From NCBI RefSeq assembly GCF_900100535.1, contig NZ_FNDG01000003.1:62001-126000 (forward strand): a stretch of 64,000 nt of DNA, given 5' to 3'. Both the position numbers and the translations under genes were made by a program. Origin of the DNA: Phytopseudomonas flavescens. GTDB taxonomy: Bacteria > Pseudomonadota > Gammaproteobacteria > Pseudomonadales > Pseudomonadaceae. Shown here piece by piece: positions 36,397-44,995 of this stretch; position 1 is the first letter of the stretch, and the number at the start of each line of letters is the position of its first letter. The notes under the pieces were generated by a model. The model did no database searches and was not told where the DNA came from. It was given only the letters and a program-made list of their open reading frames with translations.

Positions 36397-36415
36397 GATG
36401 AGAATTATTCCTATC
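36397..36415. promoter_or_regulatory. Fur-box-like sequence
   Basis: GATGAGAATTATTCCTATC matches the 19-base Fur consensus at 12 of 19 positions, with the typical GAGAATTATTC core of Pseudomonas sites. Iron control of the downstream FecI-type sigma factor gene would be expected, but its start lies more than 500 bases away. Confidence 0.5.
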
Positions 36416-36431
36416 AGTTCATGGAGCGAAC

Positions 36432-36554
36432 CTGTCCGCGTCGGTCAACGTCAACAACCTGTTCAACAGGGCGTACTACCTGTCCATGGCAGGGAACAAC
36501 GTGAGCTACGGTGCGCCGCGCAATGTCATGAACTCTCTCAGCTATACCTACTGA
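36432..36554 (+). pseudogene. C-terminal stub of a TonB-dependent siderophore receptor
   Basis: The 40 codons before the TGA at 36552 read LSASVNVNNLFNRAYYLSMA, then YGAPRNVMNSLSYTY: the last strand region of a siderophore receptor (compare NVLDKTYYEG and YGAPRNF at the end of the intact receptor at 38650-41100). In-frame stops occur just upstream and no plug or barrel remains. It is what is left after deletion of a receptor gene. Confidence 0.8.
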
Positions 36555-36926
36555 CCGGCTCCCTCGCTATGCGTGGGAGCCTCTACAGGGGGTGGCTGTC
36601 AGCCATTTAGGGTCAACCCTGTTCCAAAAGACGAGAAGCCTTCCCAGGCTTTCGATCGTTCCCATGCCCCGCCCGGGCATGCATCCCCGGGCGCTCCGCG
36701 CTCATTCGATCCGGCTGGGCAGCACAGCTTGATCAGCGTGCTTACTTACCAAGACGGATAACACCTCCAGAAAGGGCCACTTCTTTACCGACTTTGCAGA
36801 GTTTCCGGCAGCGTTCTCTTGCTGGGCCATTGGCGATTTGCGCTCACGCCTGTTCCCAAAGGCCTACAGCCCTCCTACAATCGCGATCAATTCTTATCCG
36901 CACTGGCGCACGCCAAGGGAGTTTCG

Positions 36927-37442
36927 GTGTCCAGCGCTCCGCCCCCATCAACGCTGCAAAGCGTCGATACGCTCTACCGCGATCATCACGGCTGGCTGCA
37001 TGGCTGGCTGCGCAAGCGCCTGGGCGACCGCGAACAGGCGGCGGATATCGCTCAGGACACCTTCCTGCGCCTGCTGCTCAGCGGCCGCCTGCCGAGCATC
37101 GACGAAGGCCGCAGCTACCTGACCCAGATCGCACGCAATCTGATCATCGACCAGTGGCGTCGGCAGCGGATCGAGCGGGCCTACCTCGAGAGCATCGCTC
37201 ACCTCGCAGAACCCGAGTCGCCGTCACTGGAGACCCGCGCCATGGTCATCGAAACCCTGCTGCAGATCGATGCGATGCTCGACGCCATGCCCACCAAGGT
37301 ACGCGAAGCCTTCCTGCTGTCGCAGTTCGAAGGCCTGACTTATCCACAGATCGCGGAACGCCTGCAGGTCAGCGTCAGCTCGGTGCAGAAGTACATGCTG
37401 CGCGCCATCTCGGCCTGCTATCAGGTGCTGTACGCGGAATGA
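36927..37442 (+). CDS. FecI-family ECF sigma factor
   Basis: 171 residues from the GTG at 36927, which has AAGGGAG five bases upstream. Region 2 (TLYRDHHGWLHGWLRKRLGDREQAADIAQDTFLRLL) and region 4 (MPTKVREAFLLSQFEGLTYPQIAERLQVSVSSVQKYM) are typical of iron-starvation sigma factors. It would direct transcription of the receptor gene two genes downstream. Its stop overlaps the anti-sigma gene (ATGA at 37439-37442). Confidence 0.93.
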   Translation: MSSAPPPSTLQSVDTLYRDHHGWLHGWLRKRLGDREQAADIAQDTFLRLLLSGRLPSIDEGRSYLTQIARNLIIDQWRRQRIERAYLESIAHLAEPESPSLETRAMVIETLLQIDAMLDAMPTKVREAFLLSQFEGLTYPQIAERLQVSVSSVQKYMLRAISACYQVLYAE

Positions 37443-38398
37443 AGCGCGCCAGCGATGCACCCATCCCGCCGGCCATCGTCGAACAGGCCAGCCACTGGCT
37501 GATGCTGCACTGGGGCGGCGAACTGGATGCCGAGCAACGCCAGCGTTTCGCAGACTGGCAGGCCTGCGACCCCGAACACCTGCGCGCCTGGCAACGCCTG
37601 GAGCGCTTGCAGGGTACCCTGGCTGGCGTTCCCGCCCACACCGCCAGCGCCGTGCTGCGCGAGCAGCCTGACGCACGTCGTCGGCAGACCCTCAAGATGC
37701 TCGGCCTGACGCTGCTGGCGGGCGGCAGCGGATACCTGGCCCAGTCGCAGCTACCTTGGCGCGAAGCCATGGCAGATCTGCGCAGCGGCACCGGCGAACG
37801 CTTGCAGCGCATCCTCGCCGATGGCAGCCGGCTGGCGCTGAACAGCGACAGCGCGGTGAATGTCCGCTTTAGCGAAACGGAACGACGCATCCGGCTGCTC
37901 AAGGGCGAGCTGCTGCTGGAGAGCGGCCATGATGCCGCTCGCCGCCCGCTGATCGTCGAGACCGCCGCCGGCGAAATCCAGGCCCTCGGCACGCACTTCT
38001 CGGTGTATGAGATCGACGGCGGCAGCCGCGTCGAACTCTACGAAGGCGAATTGGAATTGCGCCCACGTAGCGCCCCACCCTCCCGTCTGCTCGCCGGCCA
38101 GCAACGCTGGTTCAGTGCCGAGCGCGCCACCGCCATTGGCCGGGCAGACCGTAACAGCATCGCCTGGAACGAGGGCCGGTTGATCGCCGAGCGCATGCCG
38201 CTGGGGCAATTCCTCAGCGAGCTGGCGCGTCACCGCCCCGGCGTGCTGCGCTGCGATCCGGCAGTCGCCAGGCTGCCGCTGACCGGCGTATTCCCGCTCG
38301 CCGATACCGACCGTGTGCTGACCGCCTTGCAGCAATCGCTGCCTGTGCAAGTACAGCGCGTCACCCGCTACTGGGTCACCGTGCGACCGAGAGGCTGA
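37439..38398 (+). CDS. FecR-family anti-sigma/sigma-regulator
   Basis: 319 residues. An N-terminal cytosolic anti-sigma region (ASHWLMLHWGGELDAEQRQRFADW) is followed by a single membrane-spanning stretch (LKMLGLTLLAGGSGYLAQ, about 80-100) and a periplasmic FecR domain (GERLQRILADGSRLALNSDSA, VETAAGEIQALGTHFSVY). It senses the occupied receptor and activates the sigma factor. Coupled to the sigma gene. Confidence 0.93.
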   Translation: MKRASDAPIPPAIVEQASHWLMLHWGGELDAEQRQRFADWQACDPEHLRAWQRLERLQGTLAGVPAHTASAVLREQPDARRRQTLKMLGLTLLAGGSGYLAQSQLPWREAMADLRSGTGERLQRILADGSRLALNSDSAVNVRFSETERRIRLLKGELLLESGHDAARRPLIVETAAGEIQALGTHFSVYEIDGGSRVELYEGELELRPRSAPPSRLLAGQQRWFSAERATAIGRADRNSIAWNEGRLIAERMPLGQFLSELARHRPGVLRCDPAVARLPLTGVFPLADTDRVLTALQQSLPVQVQRVTRYWVTVRPRG

Positions 38399-38407
38399 CC
38401 TCTGCTC

Positions 38408-38529
38408 GTTCCTCACGCTCCGCGTGGGAATGCCACGTATGGCGCTCCGCGCCTCGAACCATCGGCGACTGCTGAACCTGACGGACGCGGAGCGTCCTGA
38501 CATGCGTTCCCACGCAGAGCGTGGGAACG
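38408..38529. repeat. pair of Pseudomonas hairpin repeats
   Basis: A left copy at 38408-38434 (GTTCCTCACGCTCCGCGTGG...) and a perfect right hairpin at 38505-38529 (11-base stem CGTTCCCACGC around AGA) are typical intergenic hairpins of pseudomonads, in inverted orientation. They separate fecR from the receptor gene and may attenuate read-through. Confidence 0.75.
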
Positions 38530-38649
38530 ATCATCACGTGCATGTCAGAGCAATCAGCAAATAATTTCCACAACCCATTGTCGGTTTCACCCGCTCGCTC
38601 GGGATACCTCTTGAACCCAATAAAGACGCATTCTCAGAGGATATCCAGA

Positions 38650-41100
38650 ATGCCGTACCTGCCTGCATCCCACCGCTCGACACTGAGCCTGTCGATCACC
38701 CGAGTCCTGCTCACCAGCCTGCTGGCCACCAGCCCCTTGCTGATCGTAGCCAGCGCACAGGCGCAATCGGCCGCCACCGAACAGACCCGCGCCTATGCCA
38801 TCCCCGCGGGGGATCTCGACCAGGCGCTGAATCGCTTCGCCAGCGAAGCCGACATTCTGCTTTCGGTGGATTCGCGGCTGACCACGGGCAAACGCAGCCC
38901 TGGGCTAAACGGCAGCTATTCGGTGGATGCAGGCCTGGCCCGGTTGCTGGCCGGTACCGGTTTGCGACCGCTCAAGGCCGGAGACAATTACGCACTGGAA
39001 GCGTCGCAGGAAGGCGATGGTTCACTGGAACTGGGCGCGACCAGTATCAACGCCAGCGGCCTGGGCGAAACCACCGAGAGTAGCGGCTCCTACACCACGG
39101 GTGCCATGCGCACGGCGACCAAGCTGGCGCTGACCACCCGGGAAACCCCGCAGTCGGTCACCGTGGTCACTCGCCAGCGTATGGACGATCAGAACATGAT
39201 CACCCTCGAGGATGCGCTGAAATCCACCCCGGGCGTGACGGTGCAGAAGTTCAGTGCCGTGCGCCCACTGATCTACTCACGTGGCTTTCAGGTCGAGAAC
39301 CTGATGTACGACGGCCTGCCCACGTCCTATGACGGCGACTTCGTGCCATCGCCGGATCTGGCCATGTATGACCGGGTAGAAATCGTGCGCGGCGCCACTG
39401 GCCTGATGCAGGGCGCCGGCACGCCCTCGGCGGCGATCAACATGGTGCGTAAAAGGCCGACCCGCGACACCAAAGTCAGCGTATCCGGCAGCGCCGGAAG
39501 CTGGGATAACTACCGCAGCGGGCTGGACGCCTCAAGCGCGCTAAACGATAGCGGCTCGGTTCGCGGGCGTATGGTCACCAGCTACAATGACAAGGACAGC
39601 TTCCGTGACGTCGAGTCCAGCGAACTGGGCCTGCTCTACGGCATTACCGAGATCGACCTCGGCGAGCGCACGATGCTGACCCTGGGGGGCTCGTTCCAGA
39701 ACGACAATAACACCACCACCTGGGGCGGCATACCGGTCGGCCCGGATGGCGGTGACCTGGGGCTGTCCCGATCCACCTACTTCGGCAACGACTGGGAATA
39801 CTGGGACAAGGACACCAAAGGTGTTTTCGCCGAAATCGAGCATCACTTCGATAATGATTGGAACCTGCGCCTGGCTGCGGTGAAGAACTGGACGACGTCG
39901 GATATCCTCGCCTCCTTCGTACGGCCCACCGGCAATACCTGGCAGCAGCGCACCGTCCAGCAGAACTCCACCTACGATCAGACCAGCTATGACGGTTACC
40001 TGAGCGGCCCGTTCCAGGCGCTGGGCCGCGAGCATGAACTGGTTCTCGGCGGCAGCTATCGCGAGTCGAGCAAGGAAACCAGCGGCGGTTACGCGCCCAA
40101 CTTCGGTATTGCCGACCTCGGCAACTGGGATTCAGGCGCGAGACCCAAGCCGGAGAACGTCACTCATACCTACGGCACGCTTACCGAAACCACGCAGAAG
40201 AGCCTGTACGCGACCACCCGGCTCAGCCTGACCGATCCACTCAAGCTGATCCTGGGTGGGCGTCTGGATTGGTACGCCTACGATCAGGATATTCGCAACA
40301 ACCCCAGCGTTCACTACAACACTGCACGCGAAGTGACTCGCTATGGGGGACTGGTCTATGAGCTGAATCCGCAGCACTCGGTATACATCAGCTACACGGA
40401 CATCTTTCAACCGCAGACGTCGATCACCATCGACCAGAGCCTGCTCGAACCCATTACCGGCAAGAACTACGAAATGGGCGTCAAGGGGGAATACTTCGGT
40501 GGCGCGCTGAATGCCAGCGCAGCATTGTTTCAGATCGATCAGGAAAACCGCGGCCGTCTGGTCAGCGATACCGGCTGTAACGGCATGCCCTGCTATGAAG
40601 CATCGGGCAAGGTTCGCAGCCAGGGTATCGACCTGGAGCTCAACGGTACTCTCATGCCCAATTGGGAGGTGGCGGCCGGTTACACCTATACGCAGGCCAA
40701 ATACAAACAGGACAGCGACCCGGGCAATGTCGGGCGTCTGTTCGATACGGATGTGCCCCGACACCTGTTCAAACTCAGCACCTACTACCGACTCCCTGGT
40801 GACCTGAGCCGGTGGAAAATCGGTGGTTCGGTATACCGGCAGAACCGCACTTACAACGTCGGAACCTACACCAATACGGCCACTGGCATCACCCAGACGT
40901 CACGGGTCGAGCAGGATGCCTATACCTTGGTTGATCTGATGGCCAGCTATCAGGTCAACAAGCATTTACTGACCCAACTGAGCGTCAACAATGTGCTCGA
41001 CAAGACCTACTACGAAGGCCTGGCCAGCCAGCCTTTCGGTGGTCGAAGCGTCTATGGGGCACCTCGCAATTTCACGGTTTCAGCCCAGTACAGCTTCTAA
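38650..41100 (+). CDS. TonB-dependent siderophore receptor with N-terminal signalling domain
   Basis: 816 residues from the ATG at 38650 (GAGGA nine bases upstream). A signal peptide ends near AQAQS. A secretin/TonB short N-terminal (STN) signalling domain follows (YAIPAGDLDQALNRFASEADILLS), as in FpvA/FecA-type receptors that talk to FecR. The plug begins near SQ-like ETPQSVTVVTRQRM and the barrel runs to the terminal phenylalanine (AQYSF). The siderophore is not evident; FpvA/FoxA-type ferric siderophores are plausible. Confidence 0.93.
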   Translation: MPYLPASHRSTLSLSITRVLLTSLLATSPLLIVASAQAQSAATEQTRAYAIPAGDLDQALNRFASEADILLSVDSRLTTGKRSPGLNGSYSVDAGLARLLAGTGLRPLKAGDNYALEASQEGDGSLELGATSINASGLGETTESSGSYTTGAMRTATKLALTTRETPQSVTVVTRQRMDDQNMITLEDALKSTPGVTVQKFSAVRPLIYSRGFQVENLMYDGLPTSYDGDFVPSPDLAMYDRVEIVRGATGLMQGAGTPSAAINMVRKRPTRDTKVSVSGSAGSWDNYRSGLDASSALNDSGSVRGRMVTSYNDKDSFRDVESSELGLLYGITEIDLGERTMLTLGGSFQNDNNTTTWGGIPVGPDGGDLGLSRSTYFGNDWEYWDKDTKGVFAEIEHHFDNDWNLRLAAVKNWTTSDILASFVRPTGNTWQQRTVQQNSTYDQTSYDGYLSGPFQALGREHELVLGGSYRESSKETSGGYAPNFGIADLGNWDSGARPKPENVTHTYGTLTETTQKSLYATTRLSLTDPLKLILGGRLDWYAYDQDIRNNPSVHYNTAREVTRYGGLVYELNPQHSVYISYTDIFQPQTSITIDQSLLEPITGKNYEMGVKGEYFGGALNASAALFQIDQENRGRLVSDTGCNGMPCYEASGKVRSQGIDLELNGTLMPNWEVAAGYTYTQAKYKQDSDPGNVGRLFDTDVPRHLFKLSTYYRLPGDLSRWKIGGSVYRQNRTYNVGTYTNTATGITQTSRVEQDAYTLVDLMASYQVNKHLLTQLSVNNVLDKTYYEGLASQPFGGRSVYGAPRNFTVSAQYSF

Positions 41101-41127
41101 GCCTGGGTCGCCCCTACACCGTTATCT

Positions 41128-41173
41128 GTGGGAGTGCGCCATGCGCACGAATCGTGGTCATGGCCCGCTCCCA
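41128..41173. repeat. REP-like hairpin
   Basis: GTGGGAGTGCGCCATGCGCACG followed by an imperfect complement ending CGCTCCCA forms the extended hairpin common between Pseudomonas genes. It lies between the receptor gene and the convergent tauD and could serve as terminator for both. Confidence 0.65.
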
Positions 41174-41214
41174 AGGCTCGAGCTGCCGCTGGGAGCTTAT
41201 GGCTTGCAGCTGCT

Positions 41215-42054
41215 TCAAGGCCCGAACGGCCGATCCCCGAGAATCGTCGCACGGTGCATGATGCGCCGCTGCGGGCGGTAGTCGTCGCAGGCATAGTGCT
41301 GGATCAGGCGGTTGTCCCAGAAGGCCAGGTCGCCCTGGCGCCATTGCCAGCGCACGCTGAACTCCGGTTTGGCGATCTGCTTGAACAGCATCTTCAGCAG
41401 TGCATCGCTTTCGCCGGGTTCCAGCTCGACGATCCGCGTGGTGAATGACTCGCTGACAAAGATCCCCTTGCGCCCCGTCTCCGGGTGCACGCGCACCACA
41501 GGGTGCGTCACAGGTGGATTGGCAGCCCGAGCGGCGTTCCATTTTTCCAGTGCCTCGGGCGTAGTGCCGAATCGCGCCAGGGGGAACGACAGGGTCAGGT
41601 CATGCACGGCGCTCAGGCCATCGAGCAAGTGGCGGATCGGTGCGGACAATCCCTGGTAGGCGGCCGAGCAACTGGCCCACAGGGTATCGCCGCCGTGGGG
41701 CGGAACACGCCGTGCGCTGAGCAGCGAGCCCAGCGGCGGCGCCTGGATGAAGGACACATCGGAGTGCCACAGGGCGTTGTCGCGCAGGTCGTTGAGGTCG
41801 GTATCCAGCAGGAGGATTTCCGCCTGGCCCTCGACCTTCGGATAGATCGGGTGGACATGCAGATCGCCGAACATGGCTGCCGCATCGCGCTGTTGGCGCG
41901 GTGTCAGCAACTGATCGCGCAGAAACAGCACCTGATGCTCCAGCAGCCCCTGGCGCAAGATCGCGTAGCTTTCGGCATCCAGCGGGCGGCTCAGGTCGAC
42001 GCCGGTGACGCGCGCGCCCAGGGCCTGGCCGATACGTTCGAATACCATGGTCAT
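41215..42054 (-). CDS. tauD: taurine dioxygenase TauD
   Basis: 279 residues. The Fe(II)/2-oxoglutarate facial triad is visible: WHSDVSF (His and Asp) and the distal His in RRIMHRATI, with the 2-oxoglutarate-binding Arg just after. It oxygenates taurine to release sulfite and aminoacetaldehyde in the cytosol. It is the last gene of tauABCD, 31 bases after tauC. Confidence 0.94.
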   Translation of the reverse strand: MTMVFERIGQALGARVTGVDLSRPLDAESYAILRQGLLEHQVLFLRDQLLTPRQQRDAAAMFGDLHVHPIYPKVEGQAEILLLDTDLNDLRDNALWHSDVSFIQAPPLGSLLSARRVPPHGGDTLWASCSAAYQGLSAPIRHLLDGLSAVHDLTLSFPLARFGTTPEALEKWNAARAANPPVTHPVVRVHPETGRKGIFVSESFTTRIVELEPGESDALLKMLFKQIAKPEFSVRWQWRQGDLAFWDNRLIQHYACDDYRPQRRIMHRATILGDRPFGP

Positions 42055-42085
42055 AGGTCTTTCTCTATTCGCTCCCGTTCAGCAG

Positions 42086-42901
42086 TCAGTTCCAGGAGGC
42101 GTAGCGCTTCTGCAGCGCGCGCAGGCCGAGCTCGAAGGTCAGGGCGATGCAGGCGATCAGCAGGATGCCGACCACCACCACGTCGGTGGCGAGAAACTGC
42201 GCCGCGGACTGCACCATGAAACCCAGGCCCTGGTTGGCGGCGATCAGTTCAGAGGCCACCAGGGTCGACCAGCCGACACCGAGGGCGATGCGCAAACCGG
42301 TGAGGATGTCCGGCAGGGCGCTGGGTAGAATCACGTGGCGCACCACCTGCAGGCGGTTGGCGCCCAGGCAGCGAATCGCCTGGATACGCGCCTTGTCGAC
42401 CCGGCGCACGCCCCCCACGGTGGCGATCAGCAAGGGCGCGAACAGCGCCATGTAGATGAGCAGCACCTTGGACAGCTCGCCGATACCGAACCAGATCACC
42501 ATCAGCGGCAGGTAGGCCAGCGGCGGGATCGGCCGGTAGAACTCCACCAGCGGGTCGAGGGCGGCATTGAGTGTCGGGTTAAGGCCCATGGCGATGCCCA
42601 GCGGCACGGCCGTGACCACCGCAGCGAGCGTGGCAATCAGTACGCGCCACAGGCTGGTGCCGATGTGTTGCCAGAGCGTGGCATCCAGGTAGCCGTCCTG
42701 CAGCAGGCCCTCGAGGGCTACCAACAATTGTTCGGGCGCCGGCAGAAAGATCGTGTCGACCCAGCCCAGATGGGTGGCCAGCCACCATAATCCCGCCAAC
42801 GCCGCCAAGGTAGCGAAGGCGGCTACCCGGCGGCGGTCGAAGCGGATCACGAAACGGCGGCTGCGGTCGTTCAGGGTGTTTTTCAGTGCATCAGAAGGCA
42901 T
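42086..42901 (-). CDS. tauC: taurine ABC transporter permease TauC
   Basis: 271 residues from the ATG at 42901. About six membrane helices and the ABC permease EAA-like loop (GGVRRVDKARIQAIRCLGANRLQVVRHVILPSALP split over the loop) identify a SsuC/TauC-type permease. Its 5' end overlaps tauB by 11 bases. Upstream open codons lack similarity. Confidence 0.93.
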   Translation of the reverse strand: MPSDALKNTLNDRSRRFVIRFDRRRVAAFATLAALAGLWWLATHLGWVDTIFLPAPEQLLVALEGLLQDGYLDATLWQHIGTSLWRVLIATLAAVVTAVPLGIAMGLNPTLNAALDPLVEFYRPIPPLAYLPLMVIWFGIGELSKVLLIYMALFAPLLIATVGGVRRVDKARIQAIRCLGANRLQVVRHVILPSALPDILTGLRIALGVGWSTLVASELIAANQGLGFMVQSAAQFLATDVVVVGILLIACIALTFELGLRALQKRYASWN

Positions 42902-43679
42902 GGTCGGCGGACTCCTGAAGGAAGACATCGAGCAGCTCCTGGCGCAGCTCGCCAAAGGCCGGGTCACTTTTGATCGAGCGCACCGACTCGCCAGCGAGGT
43001 AACGGCGGGCGAACGGCAGTTGCCGGCGAATCACTGCGCGCGCAGGTGGGCCATCCAGCACGATCAGATCGGTGGCGAGAAACAGCGCCTCATCGACGCT
43101 GTGGGTGATCAGGAACAGGCCCTTGCCGGTACGTTTCCAGACGTCGAGCAGCAGCACCTGCATGCGCTCGCGGGTGAGCGCATCGAGGGCGCCAAAAGGC
43201 TCGTCGAGCAGCAGAAAATCCGGGTCGACGGCCAGCGCGCGGGCCAGGCCCAGGCGCTGACGCTGGCCACCGGAAAGCTCGGCAACCCGATGCTGGGCAT
43301 GGCTGGCCAGGCCGACCAGTTCCAGCACCTCCAGCGCTCGCGCATGCCGCTGCGCCTTGCTCAGGCCGCGCAGGCGCAAGCCCAGGGCAACGTTGTCGAG
43401 GGCGTTGAGCCAGGGCATCAGGGCGTCATCCTGGAACACCACGCCACGTTCGCCGCCAGGGCCTTGCAGGGTGCGGCCGTCAATCTGCACACGACCACTG
43501 TCGAGCGGCTGGAAGCCGGCCAACACGTTGAGCAGGCTGGATTTCCCGCAGCCGGACGGGCCGAGCACGACCACCGATGCGCCCTTGTCGATCTGCAGAT
43601 CGAAGCCATCGAGAATGACCTGGGAATGACCGCGACGATTGAAACTCAGGCGGGCTCGCTCGGCGTTCAGTCGGCTCAT
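42891..43679 (-). CDS. tauB: taurine ABC transporter ATPase TauB
   Basis: 262 residues. Walker A GPSGCGKSS, Q-loop VFQDDALMPW, signature LSGGQRQRLGLARAL and Walker B FLLLDEPFGALD are all intact. It energises taurine uptake with TauA and TauC. It is separated from tauA by 72 bases carrying a terminator-like hairpin. Confidence 0.94.
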   Translation of the reverse strand: MSRLNAERARLSFNRRGHSQVILDGFDLQIDKGASVVVLGPSGCGKSSLLNVLAGFQPLDSGRVQIDGRTLQGPGGERGVVFQDDALMPWLNALDNVALGLRLRGLSKAQRHARALEVLELVGLASHAQHRVAELSGGQRQRLGLARALAVDPDFLLLDEPFGALDALTRERMQVLLLDVWKRTGKGLFLITHSVDEALFLATDLIVLDGPPARAVIRRQLPFARRYLAGESVRSIKSDPAFGELRQELLDVFLQESADHAF

Positions 43680-43698
43680 GATGCGTACCTCGTGAAGT

Positions 43699-43721
43699 AA
43701 AAAAACCCCTCCGGGGAGGGG
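43699..43721 (-). terminator. terminator/attenuator between tauA and tauB
   Basis: On the minus strand CCCCTC-CCGG-GAGGGG is followed directly by seven T residues (A's at 43699-43705 on the plus strand): a textbook rho-independent terminator shape inside the operon. It would lower tauBCD transcript relative to the binding protein. Confidence 0.8.
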
Positions 43722-43751
43722 CGAAACGTGGCGTGAACGTAACGCTGGGTA

Positions 43752-44735
43752 TCACTGGGCCTGGCGGACGTACTCGGTGCTCACGTACGCCGAGTAATCC
43801 GGCAACACAGCGGGAATGCGTTTCTGCTCCCTGAGGAATTCGGCGGTACCGGCGATATCCTTGGCAGTACCACCGCCGAGCAGGTCGGCGCTGACCTGCT
43901 GCTGGGCGTTCGGGTAGGCGGAGCCGGCGAGCAGTTCAGGGATGTCGGCAGCGTTGGCGCCGATCAGCTTGGCGATCTTCTTGGCTTGCTCGGAGTCGGC
44001 CGTCCACGTGGCGGCATTGGCCTGGTAGTCGGCGAAGGCGTCGAGTGTCACGCCAGCGAATTTGGCCAGCACGTCGGGATGCTTCTCGGCGAAATCCTTG
44101 CGGGCGACCCAGACTTCGAAGGTCGGCGCGCCCCACTTGCCCACTTCGGCAGCGTCGGTCAGCACCTTGCCGTCACGCTTGATTTCACCCAGAGCCGGCG
44201 ACCAGACGAAGGCACCGTCGATATCGCCACGCTTCCAGGCGGCATTGATCTCGGCCGGATTGAGGTTGACGATCTTCACCTTGCCCGGGTCGATGTTCCA
44301 GTGCTTCAGAGCACCGAGCAGGCTGTAGTGGGAGGTGGACACAAACGGCGTGGCAATGGTCTTGCCGACCAGTTGCTCGGGTTTGTCGATACCACTGCCG
44401 TTGCGCACCACCAGCGCTTCGGCGGCATTGATCTGCGCCGCGACCAGGAAGGCCACCAGCGGCAGTTTGCGCGACGTTGCAGCGGCCAGGGGGCTGGAAC
44501 CCAGGTTACCGATCTGCACGTCACCGGAGGCCAGGGCAGTCACCACTTCAGGGCCGGCGTTGAAACGCCGCCAGTCGAGCTTCTGGCCAATGGCCTTTTC
44601 ATAGGCGCCGTCGGCCTGGGCGACCTTGGATGGATCCACGCCGGTCTGGTAGCCGATCACGATGTCGGCGGCATGGGCCTGAACAGCGGTTGCCGCAGCG
44701 ACAGCGAGCAGCAGGGCTTTGATGGTTCGTTTCAC
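43752..44735 (-). CDS. tauA: taurine-binding periplasmic protein TauA
   Basis: 327 residues from a GTG at 44735 preceded by AGGAGT. Signal peptide (KALLLAVAAATAVQAHA), then DIVIGYQTGVDPSKVAQADG, VVTALASGDVQIGNLGSSPLA and the YLKGDIDGAFVW-like region (AWKRGDIDGAFVWSP), typical of taurine-binding TauA. It captures taurine in the periplasm. About 260 bases upstream are gene-free and A+T-rich around 44810-44865, where a CysB-type sulfur-starvation promoter would be expected. Confidence 0.93.
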   Translation of the reverse strand: MKRTIKALLLAVAAATAVQAHAADIVIGYQTGVDPSKVAQADGAYEKAIGQKLDWRRFNAGPEVVTALASGDVQIGNLGSSPLAAATSRKLPLVAFLVAAQINAAEALVVRNGSGIDKPEQLVGKTIATPFVSTSHYSLLGALKHWNIDPGKVKIVNLNPAEINAAWKRGDIDGAFVWSPALGEIKRDGKVLTDAAEVGKWGAPTFEVWVARKDFAEKHPDVLAKFAGVTLDAFADYQANAATWTADSEQAKKIAKLIGANAADIPELLAGSAYPNAQQQVSADLLGGGTAKDIAGTAEFLREQKRIPAVLPDYSAYVSTEYVRQAQ

Positions 44736-44995
44736 GTTCGACTCCTCGCAAGTGGCACCGCTGCGGTTGATCCCAGGTGCCGAAGCGCCGTCTGGCGCTG
44801 TTGCGAGAAAAATATGGTTATAAGAAATATCTTTCCAATAACATTTAATGATTAGCTTAGAGCGGCTTCGATCCCGCCGCGAGCCAGAGCGGCGGCGGCG
44901 GTGAAAAGCCGGCAGCGGACAGCTTTCAGGCAGGCATGGTTAAACGAAGATGGGTGCAGTACAGGGCTGGCATGAGCCTATGCAGCCCTGCCCCC

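Larger units (their letters stand above)
36264..36926. other. intergenic region with Fur-box-like site and receptor remnant
   Basis: About 660 bases without an intact gene. It holds a Fur-box-like sequence (36397-36415), the stub of a TonB-dependent receptor (36432-36554), and GC-rich repeat-like sequence near 36655-36700. The rest to the sigma factor start shows nothing recognisable. Confidence 0.6.

Noticed and set aside
36819-36926. 36-residue N-terminal extension of the FecI-type sigma factor
   Set aside because: Region 2 starts soon after 36927, where a GTG has a good AAGGGAG site; the extension resembles no sigma factor N terminus.
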